From: Citrobacter werkmanii NBRC 105721
Lineage (GTDB): Bacteria > Pseudomonadota > Gammaproteobacteria > Enterobacterales > Enterobacteriaceae
Direction: 5' to 3'
DNA: 64,000 nucleotides
NCBI GenBank assembly: GCA_000759755.1
Contig: BBMW01000013.1
Span: 310,001 to 374,000 of the forward strand
Below the pieces are notes generated by a model, which saw only the letters and a list, made by a program, of their open reading frames with translations, did no database searches and had not been told where the DNA came from. A program made the translations under genes and the position numbers. Of this stretch, positions 38,152-49,581 are shown piece by piece; position 1 is the first letter of the stretch; each line of letters begins with the position of its first letter.

Positions 38152-39189
38152 ATGACCTTACACTGCGCATTTATTGGATTCGGTAAAAGCACCACCCGTT
38201 ACCATCTCCCTTACGTTCTGAATCGTAAAGATACCTGGCATGTCGCGCATATTTTCCGTCGTCACGCTAAACCGGAAGAGCAGGCACCGATCTATTCCCA
38301 CATTCACTTCACCAGCGATCTGGATGAGGTGTTGGGCGATCCGCAGGTAAAACTGGTGATCGTCTGTACGCATGCTGATAGCCATTTTGAATACGCCAAA
38401 CGCGCGCTGGAAGCGGGTAAAAGCGTGCTGGTTGAGAAACCGTTCACGCCGACGCTGGCGGAAGCAAAAGTGTTGTTCGAACTGGCGAAAAGCAAAGGAC
38501 TGACCGTCACACCGTATCAGAATCGGCGTTTTGACTCCTGTTTTCTCACTGCTAAAAAAGCGATTGAGAGCGGCAAACTGGGTGAAATAGTGGAAGTTGA
38601 AAGCCATTTTGACTACTACCGACCCGTGGCGGAAACCAAACCGGGCCTGCCACAGGACGGCGCATTCTATGGTCTGGGCGTACACACCATGGATCAGATT
38701 ATTTCCCTTTTCGGGCGTCCCGACCATGTAGCCTATGACATTCGCAGTCTGCGCAACAAAGCGAACCCGGATGATACCTTTGAAGCGCAATTGTTCTATG
38801 GCGACCTGAAAGCCATTGTGAAAACCAGCCATCTGGTGAAAATTGACTATCCGAAGTTTATCGTTCATGGCACCAAAGGCTCGTTTGTGAAGTACGGCAT
38901 CGACCAGCAGGAAACCAGCCTGAAGGCCAATATCATGCCCGGTGAACCCGGTTTCGCCGCTGACGATTCTGTTGGTGTGCTGGAGTATGTCAATGATGAC
39001 GGTGTTACGGTGAAAGAAGAGGTGAAACCGGAAGTGGGGGACTACGGTCGCGTCTATGATGCGCTGTACCAGACGCTGACCGTCGGTACGCCTAATTACG
39101 TCAAGGAATCTGAAGTTCTGACCAACCTGGAAATCCTAGAGCGTGCCTTCGAACAGGCAACGCCTGCCACGATAACCCTCGCTAAATAG
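38152..39189 (+). CDS. yhhX: Gfo/Idh/MocA family oxidoreductase YhhX
   Basis: NAD(P)-dependent oxidoreductase of 345 aa, E. coli length. N-terminal Rossmann domain begins CAFIGFGKSTTRYHLP; the EKPFT motif near residues 96-100 (LVEKPFTP) is the family's catalytic lysine segment. Substrate unknown. The frame is open 29 codons further, but MTLHCAFIGF after AAAGGATCGTCT is the family start. Confidence 0.93.
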   Translation: MTLHCAFIGFGKSTTRYHLPYVLNRKDTWHVAHIFRRHAKPEEQAPIYSHIHFTSDLDEVLGDPQVKLVIVCTHADSHFEYAKRALEAGKSVLVEKPFTPTLAEAKVLFELAKSKGLTVTPYQNRRFDSCFLTAKKAIESGKLGEIVEVESHFDYYRPVAETKPGLPQDGAFYGLGVHTMDQIISLFGRPDHVAYDIRSLRNKANPDDTFEAQLFYGDLKAIVKTSHLVKIDYPKFIVHGTKGSFVKYGIDQQETSLKANIMPGEPGFAADDSVGVLEYVNDDGVTVKEEVKPEVGDYGRVYDALYQTLTVGTPNYVKESEVLTNLEILERAFEQATPATITLAK

Positions 39190-39312
39190 CCTGCGCAGAC
39201 TCCTCTGGGCTTGTTCATATTTTTTGAACAGAGGAGTCAATTTTCACCCTCTATGATCCCAGGCGGATTGAGTCCACACTTACTCCATCGAAAACATCTG
39301 GGGGTGAACATA

Positions 39313-40008
39313 ATGATCTATTTACGCATAGCTAACGACCGTGGCCATGCTAATCATGGTTGGCTCGATTCCTGGCATACCTTTTCTTTTGCCAACTACT
39401 ATGACCCGAATTTTATGGGATTCTCGGCACTGCGCGTGATTAATGATGACGTGATCGACGCAGGCCAGGGCTTTGGTACTCACCCTCATAAAGACATGGA
39501 AATCCTGACTTATGTGCTGGAAGGCGCGGTGGAGCATCAGGACAGTATGGGCAATAAGGAGCAGGTTCCGGCCGGTGAATTCCAGATTATGAGCGCCGGT
39601 ACGGGGATCCGTCATTCGGAGTACAACCCGAGCAATACTGAGAAACTGCACCTGTATCAAATCTGGATCATGCCGCAGGAAAACGGGATTACGCCGCGCT
39701 ATGAACAGCGCCGTTTCGATGCGGTGCAGGGCAAACAGCTGGTGCTGTCGCCGGATGCCCGTGATGGTTCGCTGAAAGTGTACCAGGATATGGAGCTGTA
39801 TCGCTGGGCACTGCTCAAAGATGAGCAGTCGGTGCATCAGATTGCCGCCGAGCGCCGCGTCTGGATCCAGGTGGTAAAAGGCAATGTCACCATTAACGGC
39901 ACCAAAGCCACCACCAGCGATGGTCTGGCAATCTGGGATGAGCAGGCAATTTCGATTCATGCCGATAGCGACAGCGAAGTGTTACTGTTTGACCTGCCAC
40001 CAGTATAA
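39313..40008 (+). CDS. yhhW: Pirin-like quercetin 2,3-dioxygenase YhhW
   Basis: Bicupin metalloprotein of 231 aa, the E. coli length, with quercetinase activity reported for the E. coli protein. The metal ligands His57, His59, His101 and Glu103 are present in the N-terminal cupin. The chosen start MIYLRIANDR removes 34 upstream codons that do not belong to the family. It follows yhhX on the same strand; gntR lies 129 bp on, beyond a REP. Confidence 0.94.
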   Translation: MIYLRIANDRGHANHGWLDSWHTFSFANYYDPNFMGFSALRVINDDVIDAGQGFGTHPHKDMEILTYVLEGAVEHQDSMGNKEQVPAGEFQIMSAGTGIRHSEYNPSNTEKLHLYQIWIMPQENGITPRYEQRRFDAVQGKQLVLSPDARDGSLKVYQDMELYRWALLKDEQSVHQIAAERRVWIQVVKGNVTINGTKATTSDGLAIWDEQAISIHADSDSEVLLFDLPPV

Positions 40009-40023
40009 CGTGCTGTAGCCCTT

Positions 40024-40062
40024 TGTAGGCCGGATAAGACGCGAAAGCGTCGACATCCGGCT
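40024..40062. repeat. REP element
   Basis: TTGTAGGCCGGATAAGACGCG...CGTCGACATCCGGCT palindrome between yhhW and gntR. Confidence 0.88.
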
Positions 40063-40137
40063 TTTCATCGTTTGTCATTAATTCCGCACGTCCGTGGTAA
40101 ACTGGGCAAATCTATCCCTTTTTAACGCTTCAGGACG

Positions 40138-41133
40138 ATGAAAAAGAAAAGACCCGTACTTCAGGATGTAGCCGACCGCGTGGGCGTGACCAAAATGACG
40201 GTCAGCCGCTTTTTGCGTAACCCGGAGCAGGTCTCCGTGGCGCTGCGGGGCAAAATTGCCGCTGCACTTGATGAGCTGGGTTATATTCCCAATCGCGCAC
40301 CTGATATCCTTTCTAACGCCACCAGTCGCGCTATCGGCGTGCTGTTACCGTCTCTCACCAACCAGGTTTTTGCGGAAGTGTTACGCGGCATTGAGGCCGT
40401 CACCGACGCGCATGGTTATCAAACCATGCTGGCGCACTACGGCTATAAGCCCGAAATGGAGCAAGAGCGTCTGGAGTCGATGCTGTCGTGGAATATCGAT
40501 GGTCTGATCCTCACTGAACGTAGCCATACACCCCGTACGCTGAAAATGATCGAAGTCGCGGGAATCCCGGTCGTCGAGCTGATGGACAGTCAGTCCCCGT
40601 GTCTGGATATCGCCGTCGGTTTTGATAACTTCGAGGCCGCACGTCAGATGACCGCCGCTATCATCGCCCGTGGACACCGTCATGTTGCTTATCTCGGCGC
40701 GCGTCTTGATGAACGTACTATCATCAAACAGAGGGGCTACGAACAGGCTATGCGCGATGCCAATCTGGTGCCGTACAGCGTGATGGTGGAGCAGTCTTCA
40801 TCTTACTCATCCGGCATTGAACTTATCCGTCAGGCGCGACGTGAATACCCGCAGCTTGATGGCGTGTTCTGTACCAACGATGACCTGGCGGTAGGGGCGG
40901 CATTTGAATGTCAGCGTTTAGGGCTGAGAATTCCTGACGATATGGCGATTGCCGGTTTCCACGGTCATGACATCGGTCAGGTAATGGAGCCGCGTCTGGC
41001 GAGTGTGCTCACGCCGCGTGAACGGATGGGCAGCATTGGCGCAGAACGCCTGCTGGCGCGTATCCGAGGTGAAGCAGTCACACCTAAAATGTTAGATTTA
41101 GGTTTCACCTTGTCACCGGGTGGATCTATTTAA
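40138..41133 (+). CDS. gntR: Gluconate operon repressor GntR
   Basis: LacI-family repressor of 331 aa, relieved by gluconate. N-terminal helix-turn-helix LQDVADRVGVTKMTVSRFLR (about residues 8-27) followed by the periplasmic-binding-like gluconate domain. It controls gntKU, whose operators lie 80 bp after its stop, and other gluconate genes such as gntT, edd-eda. Confidence 0.96.
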   Translation: MKKKRPVLQDVADRVGVTKMTVSRFLRNPEQVSVALRGKIAAALDELGYIPNRAPDILSNATSRAIGVLLPSLTNQVFAEVLRGIEAVTDAHGYQTMLAHYGYKPEMEQERLESMLSWNIDGLILTERSHTPRTLKMIEVAGIPVVELMDSQSPCLDIAVGFDNFEAARQMTAAIIARGHRHVAYLGARLDERTIIKQRGYEQAMRDANLVPYSVMVEQSSSYSSGIELIRQARREYPQLDGVFCTNDDLAVGAAFECQRLGLRIPDDMAIAGFHGHDIGQVMEPRLASVLTPRERMGSIGAERLLARIRGEAVTPKMLDLGFTLSPGGSI

Positions 41134-41212
41134 GCCAACAACTTTGAAGTAGCTCACACTTATACACTTCTGGCACGAATGGATATTGCTTCTCCATTTA
41201 TCCGGCTGGACA

Positions 41213-41242
41213 ATGTTACCGATAACAGTTACCCGTAACAAT
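41213..41242 (+). promoter_or_regulatory. Tandem GntR operators
   Basis: ATGTTACCGATAACAG (41213-41228) and AGTTACCCGTAACAAT (41227-41242) both match the GntR palindrome ATGTTACCGATAACAT and overlap by two bases, upstream of gntK. Confidence 0.9.
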
Positions 41243-41274
41243 TTCCTGATTCTTGTACCAGTGGGGGCAACGCT

Positions 41275-41805
41275 TTGAGCACGACTAATCATGATCACCA
41301 CGTTTACGTTCTGATGGGCGTATCAGGCAGCGGTAAATCTGCTGTCGCCAGTGAAGTGGCGCATCAACTGCAGGCCGCGTTTCTTGATGGCGATTTTCTC
41401 CATCCGCGCAGCAACATCATGAAAATGGCTTCCGGTGAGCCACTCAACGATGACGACCGTAAACCGTGGTTACAGGCGCTGAATGACGCCGCCTTTGCGA
41501 TGCAGCGTACCAATAAGGTGTCGCTGATCGTCTGTTCCGCGCTGAAAAAAGTCTATCGCGATCAGCTGCGCGACGGTAACCCGAACCTTTCATTCATTTA
41601 CCTGAAGGGCGATTTCGACGTAATCGAAAGCCGTCTGAAGGCACGTAAAGGCCACTTCTTCAAAACGCAAATGCTGGTAACCCAGTTCGAAGCGCTGGAA
41701 GAACCGGGTGCGAATGAAAATGATGTTCTGGTGGTTGATATCGATCAGCCGCTGGACGGTGTGGTAGCTAGCACCATTGAAGTGATTAACCAGGGCAGTA
41801 AGTAG
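41275..41805 (+). CDS. gntK: Gluconokinase GntK
   Basis: Phosphorylates gluconate to 6-phosphogluconate for the Entner-Doudoroff and pentose phosphate routes. 176 aa, one more than E. coli. Walker A GVSGSGKS at residues 15-22. The start is TTG (MSTTNHDHH), as in E. coli; no ATG fits. It overlaps gntU by one base. Confidence 0.95.
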   Translation: MSTTNHDHHVYVLMGVSGSGKSAVASEVAHQLQAAFLDGDFLHPRSNIMKMASGEPLNDDDRKPWLQALNDAAFAMQRTNKVSLIVCSALKKVYRDQLRDGNPNLSFIYLKGDFDVIESRLKARKGHFFKTQMLVTQFEALEEPGANENDVLVVDIDQPLDGVVASTIEVINQGSK

Positions 41806-43145
41806 TGACTACATTAACGCTTGTTTTAACAGCAGTAGGGTCTGTTTTATTACTGCTGTTTTTGGTGATGAAGGCGCGTATGCATGCCTTTGTTGCTTTG
41901 ATGGTGGTGTCCATTGGTGCAGGTCTCTTTTCCGGTATGCCGCTTGATAAAATAGCGGCGACCATGGAAAAAGGGATGGGAGGCACGCTCGGTTTCCTGG
42001 CGATTGTGGTGGCGCTGGGAGCGATGTTTGGCAAGATTCTGCATGAGACCGGCGCGGTCGATCAGATTGCCGTCAAGATGCTGAAATCTTTCGGTCACAG
42101 CCGTGCGCATTATGCGATTGGCCTGGCCGGCCTGATTTGCGCGCTACCGCTGTTCTTTGAAGTGGCGATTGTGCTGCTGATAAGCGTGGCGTTCTCAATG
42201 GCGCGCCACACCGGAACGAACCTGGTGAAGCTGGTCATTCCGCTGTTTGCGGGGGTGGCAGCAGCTGCGGCGTTCCTGCTGCCGGGACCTGCGCCGATGC
42301 TGCTGGCATCCCAAATGCACGCTGACTTTGGCTGGATGATCCTGATTGGCCTGTGTGCAGCCATTCCGGGCATGATTATTGCCGGGCCGCTGTGGGGCAA
42401 TTTCATCAGCCGTTACGTTGAACTGCATGTGCCAGAAGACATTACCGAGCCGCATCTGGGCGAAGGCAAAATGCCCTCCTTTGGCTTCAGTCTGGCGCTG
42501 ATCCTGCTGCCGTTAGTACTGGTTGGCCTGAAAACCATCGCCGCGCGCTTTGTACCAGTTGGTTCTTCAACCTACGAATGGTTCGAGTTTATCGGTCACC
42601 CGTTTACCGCGATTCTGGTTGCCTGTCTGGTGGCGATTTACGGCCTGGCAGTGCGCCAGGGCATGGCAAAAGATCGGGTGATGGAGATATGCGGTCACGC
42701 GCTGCAACCGGCGGGTATTATTCTGCTGGTGATTGGTGCGGGCGGCGTGTTCAAGCAGGTGCTGGTTGATTCCGGCGTTGGCCCGGCACTGGGGGAAGCG
42801 TTAACTGGTATGGGGCTGCCCATTGCCATTACCTGCTTCGTGCTGGCGGCGGCGGTACGTATCATTCAGGGGTCCGCGACCGTGGCCTGCTTAACGGCGG
42901 TCGGTCTGGTCATGCCGGTGATTGAGCAACTGAACTACTCCGGTGCGCAGATGGCGGCGCTGTCTATCTGTATCGCAGGCGGCTCAATCGTCGTCAGCCA
43001 CGTCAACGACGCCGGTTTCTGGCTGTTCGGGAAATTCACCGGTGCGACCGAAGCGCAAACGCTGAAGACCTGGACGATGATGGAAACTATCCTCGGCACG
43101 GTCGGCGCGATTGTCGGTATGATTGCTTTCCAGCTGCTGAGCTGA
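41805..43145 (+). CDS. gntU: Low-affinity gluconate permease GntU
   Basis: Gluconate:proton symporter of the GntP family, 446 aa, about 12-14 membrane segments, E. coli length. The start is GTG overlapping the gntK stop codon, consistent with an attenuated, coupled translation. The conserved family segment GPAPMLLASQ and HVNDAGFWLFG are visible. Confidence 0.96.
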   Translation: MTTLTLVLTAVGSVLLLLFLVMKARMHAFVALMVVSIGAGLFSGMPLDKIAATMEKGMGGTLGFLAIVVALGAMFGKILHETGAVDQIAVKMLKSFGHSRAHYAIGLAGLICALPLFFEVAIVLLISVAFSMARHTGTNLVKLVIPLFAGVAAAAAFLLPGPAPMLLASQMHADFGWMILIGLCAAIPGMIIAGPLWGNFISRYVELHVPEDITEPHLGEGKMPSFGFSLALILLPLVLVGLKTIAARFVPVGSSTYEWFEFIGHPFTAILVACLVAIYGLAVRQGMAKDRVMEICGHALQPAGIILLVIGAGGVFKQVLVDSGVGPALGEALTGMGLPIAITCFVLAAAVRIIQGSATVACLTAVGLVMPVIEQLNYSGAQMAALSICIAGGSIVVSHVNDAGFWLFGKFTGATEAQTLKTWTMMETILGTVGAIVGMIAFQLLS

Positions 43146-43152
43146 GTCTTGT

Positions 43153-43237
43153 TGCCCGGTGGCGCTGTGCTTACCGGGCCTGGAAACGGGCACATATCGA
43201 CACCATAGGCCGGGTAAGGCGAGGCCGCCACCCGGCG
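43153..43237. repeat. Paired REP elements
   Basis: TGCCCGGTGGCGC...TTACCGGGCCTGG and ATAGGCCGGGTAAGGCG...GCCACCCGGCGA in the gap between the convergent gntU and yhgN. Confidence 0.88.
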
Positions 43238-43243
43238 AGCATA

Positions 43244-43837
43244 TTACCCCTTCATCCACATCCGTACGCCATCGAGGAACATCTGGGTTGCCATCATCAC
43301 CAGAATCAATCCCATCAGACGTTCCAGCGCGTTCACCCCTTTCTCGCCCAACAGACGTAAAAACAGCGAAGATTGCAGCAAAATTACAAATGTCCCGCCC
43401 CAGGCGATCAGCAGCGCAATCACCAGATGCCCCATTTGATTTGGGTACTGATGTGATAACAGCATCAACGACGCCAGGATTGTCGGCCCGGCCACCAGAG
43501 GGATTGCCAGCGGTACGATAAACGGTTCTTCGCCTGCCGGCAGCCCAGTGCTGTTCCCGGTGGCGCTGGGGAAAATCATCTTAATGGCAATCAGGAATAA
43601 AATGATGCCCCCGGAGATCGAGACGGTTTCTGCGCGCAGGTTAAGAAATGCCAGAATTTTCTCGCCCGCAAACAGGAATATCAGCATCACCAACAACGCA
43701 ATGAACAGCTCGCGAATCATAATCGCGCGGCGGCGTTTTGGTTCGGTATGTTTCAATACGGACATGAAAATGGGCAGGTTTCCGAGCGGATCCATAATCA
43801 GGATCAATAAAACTGCCGCTGAAATGATTTCATTCAT
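43244..43837 (-). CDS. yhgN: MarC family membrane protein YhgN
   Basis: Inner-membrane protein of 197 aa with six membrane segments, MarC/UPF0056 family, E. coli length. The first and fourth segments carry the family's DPLGNLP and AGPTILA motifs. No transport substrate is proven. Divergent from asd. Confidence 0.94.
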   Translation of the reverse strand: MNEIISAAVLLILIMDPLGNLPIFMSVLKHTEPKRRRAIMIRELFIALLVMLIFLFAGEKILAFLNLRAETVSISGGIILFLIAIKMIFPSATGNSTGLPAGEEPFIVPLAIPLVAGPTILASLMLLSHQYPNQMGHLVIALLIAWGGTFVILLQSSLFLRLLGEKGVNALERLMGLILVMMATQMFLDGVRMWMKG

Positions 43838-44027
43838 AACTCAAATTCCCTGATAATTACCGCGGACTTTCTGCTTGCTTGCGCAGCGGGATAAGTCGCA
43901 TTACTGATGGCTTCGCTATCATTGATTAATTTCACTTGCGACTTTGGCTGCATTTTGTATGGTGAAGGATATGCCACCAGGACGCTGGCATACATACACA
44001 GCACACATCTTCGCAGGAAAAAACGCT

Positions 44028-45134
44028 ATGAAAAATGTTGGTTTTATCGGCTGGCGCGGTATGGTCGGCTCTGTTCTCATGCAACGCATGGTTGAGGAGC
44101 GTGACTTCGACGCCATTCGCCCTGTTTTCTTTTCTACTTCCCAGCTCGGGCAGGCGGCACCGACGTTTGGTGGAACCGCGGCCGGCACGCTTCAGGACGC
44201 TTTTGATCTGGACGCGCTGAAGGCGCTCGATATCATCGTGACCTGTCAGGGCGGCGATTATACCAACGAAATCTATCCAAAGCTTCGTGAAAGCGGTTGG
44301 CAGGGTTACTGGATTGACGCGGCCTCTTCGCTGCGCATGAAAGACGATGCCATCATCATTCTCGATCCGGTTAACCAGGATGTGATTACCGACGGTCTGA
44401 ACAAAGGTATTAAGACTTTTGTCGGCGGTAACTGTACCGTTAGCCTGATGCTGATGTCTCTCGGTGGCCTGTTTGCCAATGACCTGGTCGACTGGGTTTC
44501 CGTGGCGACCTATCAGGCGGCTTCCGGCGGCGGCGCACGTCATATGCGTGAACTGCTATCCCAGATGGGCCATTTGTATGGCCATGTGGCCGATGAACTG
44601 GCGACCCCTTCTTCTGCTATTCTCGATATCGAACGTAAAGTGACGACCCTGTCCCGCAGCGGTGAACTGCCGGTTGATAACTTTGGCGTACCGCTGGCCG
44701 GGAGCCTGATTCCGTGGATCGACAAACAGCTCGATAACGGTCAGAGCCGTGAAGAGTGGAAGGGACAGGCGGAAACCAACAAAATCCTCAACACCTCTGC
44801 TGTGATCCCGGTCGATGGTCTGTGCGTGCGCGTCGGCGCGCTGCGCTGCCACAGCCAGGCGTTCACCATTAAACTGAAAAAAGATGTGTCTATTCCGACC
44901 GTGGAAGAACTGCTGGCGGCGCACAATCCGTGGGCCAAAGTGGTGCCAAACGATCGGGAGATCACCATGCGTGAGTTAACCCCGGCGGCCGTTACCGGTA
45001 CGCTGACCACGCCAGTAGGCCGTCTGCGTAAGCTGAATATGGGACCGGAGTTCCTGTCAGCCTTTACCGTGGGCGATCAGTTGCTGTGGGGAGCTGCGGA
45101 GCCATTGCGCCGTATGCTGCGCCAGTTGGCGTAA
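44028..45134 (+). CDS. asd: Aspartate-semialdehyde dehydrogenase Asd
   Basis: Reduces beta-aspartyl phosphate to aspartate semialdehyde, the branch point to lysine, diaminopimelate, threonine and methionine. 368 aa, one residue longer than E. coli Asd owing to an insertion in GGTAAGTLQ (about residues 48-56). The nucleophile is Cys136 (GGNCTVS), and the dimer-site RCHSQAF follows. The frame is open 28 codons further; MKNVGFIGW is the family start. Monocistronic, with a terminator directly after. Confidence 0.97.
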   Translation: MKNVGFIGWRGMVGSVLMQRMVEERDFDAIRPVFFSTSQLGQAAPTFGGTAAGTLQDAFDLDALKALDIIVTCQGGDYTNEIYPKLRESGWQGYWIDAASSLRMKDDAIIILDPVNQDVITDGLNKGIKTFVGGNCTVSLMLMSLGGLFANDLVDWVSVATYQAASGGGARHMRELLSQMGHLYGHVADELATPSSAILDIERKVTTLSRSGELPVDNFGVPLAGSLIPWIDKQLDNGQSREEWKGQAETNKILNTSAVIPVDGLCVRVGALRCHSQAFTIKLKKDVSIPTVEELLAAHNPWAKVVPNDREITMRELTPAAVTGTLTTPVGRLRKLNMGPEFLSAFTVGDQLLWGAAEPLRRMLRQLA

Positions 45135-45150
45135 TAATTTGTTAACGATC

Positions 45151-45177
45151 AAGGGGTGAGGAATCACCCCTTTTTTT
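45151..45177 (+). terminator. asd intrinsic terminator
   Basis: AAGGGGTGA/TCACCCCTT stem with a 4-nt loop and seven T after the asd stop. The rest of the 273-bp gap before glgB holds the glgB leader. Confidence 0.93.
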
Positions 45178-45407
45178 GCGTAATACAGGAGTAAGCGCAG
45201 ATGTTTCATTTTTTACCAGGAGTAAGATAAAGCATTGGCTATTCTTTAAGGGTGACTTAGTACCGGAGGTATTAAGTTGTTGCCTGAAGGTGGGACGACG
45301 CAGAGAGGATGCACAATTGTGCTGCGCCGTTCAGGTCAAAAAAAGTGTCACTACCTGATGTCGAAAATCAGTTGGAAGGCGTGACACCATAAAACAGGAT
45401 GACAACC

Positions 45408-47591
45408 ATGTCCGTTCGTATCGATAGAGACGTGATTAATGCGCTAATTGCAGGCCATTTTGCGGATCCTTTTTCCGTACTCGGTATGCATCAAACTGAC
45501 GCGGGACTTGAAGTCCGCGCCTTACTTCCAGACGCCACAGAAGTGTGGGTGATCGAACCCAAAACCGGACGTAAAGTCGGCAAGCTGGACTGCCTCGACT
45601 CTCGCGGTTTTTTCTGTGCTGTACTTCCCCGCCGTAAAAATTTCTTTCGTTATCAGTTAGCCGTTGTCTGGCATGGCCAGCAGAATCTGATTGATGACCC
45701 TTATCGTTTCGGTCCGCTAATCCAGGATATGGATGCCTGGCTGTTATCTGAAGGTACGCACCTGCGTCCTTACGAAACGCTGGGCGCGCATGCGGATACC
45801 ATGGATGGCGTAACCGGTACGCGTTTCTCAGTCTGGGCGCCCAACGCCCAACGTGTTTCAGTGGTCGGGCAGTTCAACTACTGGGATGGCCGTCGTCATC
45901 CGATGCGTCTGCGTAAAGAGAGCGGTATCTGGGAGCTGTTTATCCCCGGCGCACAGCATGGTCAGCTGTATAAGTACGAGATGATCGATGCTAACGGTAA
46001 GTTGCGCATTAAAGCTGACCCTTACGCCTTCGAAGCGCAGATGCGCCCGGAAACCGCGTCGCTTATCTGCGGCCTGCCCGAAAAAGTGGTGCAAAGCGAG
46101 GAGCGCAAAAAAGCCAACCAGTTTGATGCGCCGATCTCTATCTACGAGGTGCACCTGGGTTCATGGCGTCGTCATACTGATAACAACTTCTGGCTGAGCT
46201 ACCGCGAACTGGCGGATCAACTGATTCCTTACGCCAAGTGGATGGGCTTTACTCATCTCGAGCTGTTGCCGATTAACGAGCATCCGTTCGACGGCAGTTG
46301 GGGCTACCAGCCAACCGGCATGTATGCGCCGACCCGTCGTTTCGGGACGCGTGATGATTTCCGCTATTTTGTGAATGCCGCGCATCAGGCGGGGCTGAAC
46401 GTCATTCTGGACTGGGTTCCGGGCCATTTCCCGTCAGATGATTTTGGTCTGGCAGAGTTTGATGGCACCAGGTTGTATGAGCACAGTGACCCGCGTGAAG
46501 GGTATCACCAGGACTGGAATACGCTGATCTACAACTACGGCCGCCGTGAGGTCAGCAACTATCTGGTGGGTAACGCCCTGTACTGGATAGAACGTTTTGG
46601 TATTGACGCGCTGCGCGTGGATGCCGTGGCATCGATGATTTATCGCGACTACAGCCGTAAAGAAGGGGAATGGGTCCCGAACGAATTTGGTGGTCGTGAG
46701 AACCTCGAAGCGATTGAATTTTTACGCAATACCAACCGTATTCTTGGCGAGCAGGTGCCTGGCGCCGTGAGCATGGCGGAAGAGTCAACCGACTTTGCCG
46801 GCGTATCAAGACCGCAGGACATGGGCGGTTTAGGGTTCTGGTATAAGTGGAACCTCGGCTGGATGCACGACACGCTGGACTACATGAAACTGGATCCGGT
46901 CTATCGTCAGTATCATCACGACAAGCTGACCTTCGGCATGCTGTACAACTACACCGAAAACTTTGTTCTGCCGCTGTCGCACGATGAAGTGGTGCACGGT
47001 AAAAAATCCATTCTCGACCGCATGCCGGGAGACGCATGGCAGAAGTTTGCCAACCTGCGCGCTTACTACGGCTGGATGTGGGCCTTCCCGGGTAAGAAAC
47101 TGCTGTTTATGGGCAACGAGTTTGCTCAGGGACGTGAATGGAATCACGACGTCAGTCTGGACTGGCACTTACTGGAAGGCGGCGATAACTGGCACCACGG
47201 GGTGCAACGTCTGGTACGTGACCTGAACCATACCTACCGCCATCACAAGGCGCTGCATGAACTCGACTTTGACACCTATGGTTTTGAATGGCTGGTGGTT
47301 GACGATAAAGAACGTTCGGTGCTGATTTTTGTTCGTCGTGACAAGGCCGGAAACGAAATTATCGTTATCAGCAATTTTACGCCAGTACCTCGCCACGGCT
47401 ATCGCTTCGGTATCAATCAGCCGGGCAAATGGCGTGAAATCCTCAATACCGATTCGATGCATTACCACGGTAGCAATACCGGCAACGGCGGCGCGGTACA
47501 TAGCGATGAAATCGCCAGTCATGGCCGCCAGCACTCACTGAGCCTGACGTTGCCGCCGTTGGCGACGATCTGGCTGGTTCGGGAGGGGTAA
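45408..47591 (+). CDS. glgB: 1,4-alpha-glucan branching enzyme GlgB
   Basis: Makes alpha-1,6 branches in glycogen, family GH13, 727 aa. N-terminal beta-sandwich domains (about 1-220) precede the TIM barrel. Catalytic Asp is in [11 protein letters not shown] near residue 405 and Glu in SMAEEST near 458. The start MSVRIDRDV at 45408 matches the family; an ATG three codons earlier overlaps the AGGATG ribosome binding site. First gene of glgBXCAP; overlaps glgX by one base. Confidence 0.97.
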   Translation: MSVRIDRDVINALIAGHFADPFSVLGMHQTDAGLEVRALLPDATEVWVIEPKTGRKVGKLDCLDSRGFFCAVLPRRKNFFRYQLAVVWHGQQNLIDDPYRFGPLIQDMDAWLLSEGTHLRPYETLGAHADTMDGVTGTRFSVWAPNAQRVSVVGQFNYWDGRRHPMRLRKESGIWELFIPGAQHGQLYKYEMIDANGKLRIKADPYAFEAQMRPETASLICGLPEKVVQSEERKKANQFDAPISIYEVHLGSWRRHTDNNFWLSYRELADQLIPYAKWMGFTHLELLPINEHPFDGSWGYQPTGMYAPTRRFGTRDDFRYFVNAAHQAGLNVILDWVPGHFPSDDFGLAEFDGTRLYEHSDPREGYHQDWNTLIYNYGRREVSNYLVGNALYWIERFGIDALRVDAVASMIYRDYSRKEGEWVPNEFGGRENLEAIEFLRNTNRILGEQVPGAVSMAEESTDFAGVSRPQDMGGLGFWYKWNLGWMHDTLDYMKLDPVYRQYHHDKLTFGMLYNYTENFVLPLSHDEVVHGKKSILDRMPGDAWQKFANLRAYYGWMWAFPGKKLLFMGNEFAQGREWNHDVSLDWHLLEGGDNWHHGVQRLVRDLNHTYRHHKALHELDFDTYGFEWLVVDDKERSVLIFVRRDKAGNEIIVISNFTPVPRHGYRFGINQPGKWREILNTDSMHYHGSNTGNGGAVHSDEIASHGRQHSLSLTLPPLATIWLVREG

Positions 47592-49567
47592 TGACGCATC
47601 TGGCAACCGGCAACGCCACCCCGCATGGTGCAACGTATGACGGCCATGGCGTTAATTTCACGCTTTTCTCGGCCCACGCCGAGCGCGTTGAATTATGTGT
47701 ATTCGATGAGCAAGGCTGTGAACTCCGCTACGACCTGCCGGGACGTAGCGGCGATGTCTGGCACGGTTATCTGGCCAACGCCCGTCCGGGCCTGCGCTAT
47801 GGCTATCGCGTACATGGTCCGTGGCAACCAGAGCAGGGCCACCGGTTTAACCCGGCGAAACTGCTGCTCGATCCTTATGCGCGCCGGGTGGATGGCGAGT
47901 TAAAAGATAACCCGCTGCTGCACGGCGGGCTAAATGAACCTGATCATCATGATAATGCCGCCATCGCGCTGAAGGGCGTGGTGGTGTCTGACCATTATGA
48001 CTGGGAAGACGATGCCGCGCCGCGCACGCCGTGGGGCAATACCGTGATTTACGAAGCGCATGTGAAAGGACTGACGTATCTGCATCCTGAGCTGCCGGAA
48101 GAACTTCGCGGGACCTATAAAGCGCTGGGTCATCCGGTAATGATCGACTATTTCAAGCGCCTTGGTATTACTGCGCTTGAGCTGCTACCGGTGGCGCATT
48201 TCGCCAGCGAACCGCGTCTTCAGCGGCTGGGTTTGTCGAACTACTGGGGCTACAACCCGGTCGCTATGTTCGCGTTGCATCCGGCTTACGCCTGCTCGCC
48301 GGAGAGCGCGTTGGATGAGTTCCGTGATGCGGTGAAAGCGTTACACAAAGCGGGGATTGAGGTCATTCTCGACATCGTTTTGAACCACAGCGCCGAGCTG
48401 GATCTCGAAGGCCCCGTCTTCTCGCTGCGCGGAATTGATAACCGTAGCTATTATTGGATCAGGGATGATGGCGATTACTACAACTGGACCGGTTGTGGGA
48501 ACACCCTCAATCTGAGCCATCCCGGCGTTGTGGAGTACGCGTGTGAATGCCTGCGTTACTGGGTTGAAACTTGCCACGTGGATGGTTTTCGTTTTGATTT
48601 AGCGTCCGTTATGGGGCGTACGCCTACGTTTCGTCAGGATGCGCCGTTGTTTACTGCAATTAAAAACTGTCCGCTGCTCTCACGCGTCAAACTGATTGCG
48701 GAACCGTGGGATATCGGTGAAGGCGGGTATCAGGTGGGGAATTTTCCACCGCCGTTTGCCGAGTGGAATGACCATTTTCGCGATGCGACGCGACGTTTCT
48801 GGCTCCAGCGTAATCTCTCTTTGGGAGAATTTGCCGGGCGTTTTGCCGCATCCAGCGACGTGTTTAAACGCAATGGCCGCAAACCCAGCGCCACGGTCAA
48901 TCTGGTGACAGCGCATGACGGTTTTACCCTACGTGACTGTGTGTGCTTCACAAATAAGCACAATGAAGCGAATGGTGAGGAAAATCGCGACGGCACTAGC
49001 AATAACTACAGTGATAATCATGGTAAAGAAGGGTTAGGCGGCACGCTGGACCTGATTGAACGGCGGCGCGACAGCATTCATGCGCTGTTGACCACGCTGT
49101 TGCTCTCACAGGGAACGCCGATGCTGCTGGCCGGTGACGAGCATGGTCATAGCCAGCACGGCAACAATAACGCTTACTGTCAGGATAATGCCCTGACCTG
49201 GCTGGACTGGCAGCAGGCAAACGGTGGGCTAACCACATTTACCGCCGCGTTGATTCATCTTCGTCAGCAAATTCCGGCATTAACAGGCGATTGCTGGTGG
49301 GAAGAAGGCGATGGCAATGTTCATTGGCTGAATAAGTACGCACAACCCTTAAGTGCGGATGAGTGGCAAAACGGCCCGAGGCAGATGCAAATCCTGCTTT
49401 CTGGCCGTTTCCTGATTGCAATTAACGCCACGCTTGAGGTGACAGATATCGTTTTACCTGAAGGGGAATGGCGAGCTATTCCCCCATTTGCCGGAGAGGA
49501 CAATCCGGTGCTTACGGCTGTCTGGCAGGGACCTGCGCACGGACTGTGTGTGTTCCATAGAGGATAA
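47591..49567 (+). CDS. glgX: Glycogen debranching enzyme GlgX
   Basis: Isoamylase-type GH13 enzyme, 658 aa, that removes the maltotetraose side chains left after phosphorylase action. The [11 protein letters not shown] nucleophile segment (Asp near residue 335) and the acid/base segment [13 protein letters not shown] near 370 are visible. Within glgBXCAP, 14 bp before glgC. One residue longer than E. coli GlgX. Confidence 0.96.
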   Translation: MTHLATGNATPHGATYDGHGVNFTLFSAHAERVELCVFDEQGCELRYDLPGRSGDVWHGYLANARPGLRYGYRVHGPWQPEQGHRFNPAKLLLDPYARRVDGELKDNPLLHGGLNEPDHHDNAAIALKGVVVSDHYDWEDDAAPRTPWGNTVIYEAHVKGLTYLHPELPEELRGTYKALGHPVMIDYFKRLGITALELLPVAHFASEPRLQRLGLSNYWGYNPVAMFALHPAYACSPESALDEFRDAVKALHKAGIEVILDIVLNHSAELDLEGPVFSLRGIDNRSYYWIRDDGDYYNWTGCGNTLNLSHPGVVEYACECLRYWVETCHVDGFRFDLASVMGRTPTFRQDAPLFTAIKNCPLLSRVKLIAEPWDIGEGGYQVGNFPPPFAEWNDHFRDATRRFWLQRNLSLGEFAGRFAASSDVFKRNGRKPSATVNLVTAHDGFTLRDCVCFTNKHNEANGEENRDGTSNNYSDNHGKEGLGGTLDLIERRRDSIHALLTTLLLSQGTPMLLAGDEHGHSQHGNNNAYCQDNALTWLDWQQANGGLTTFTAALIHLRQQIPALTGDCWWEEGDGNVHWLNKYAQPLSADEWQNGPRQMQILLSGRFLIAINATLEVTDIVLPEGEWRAIPPFAGEDNPVLTAVWQGPAHGLCVFHRG

Positions 49568-49581
49568 AAAAGGAGTTAGTC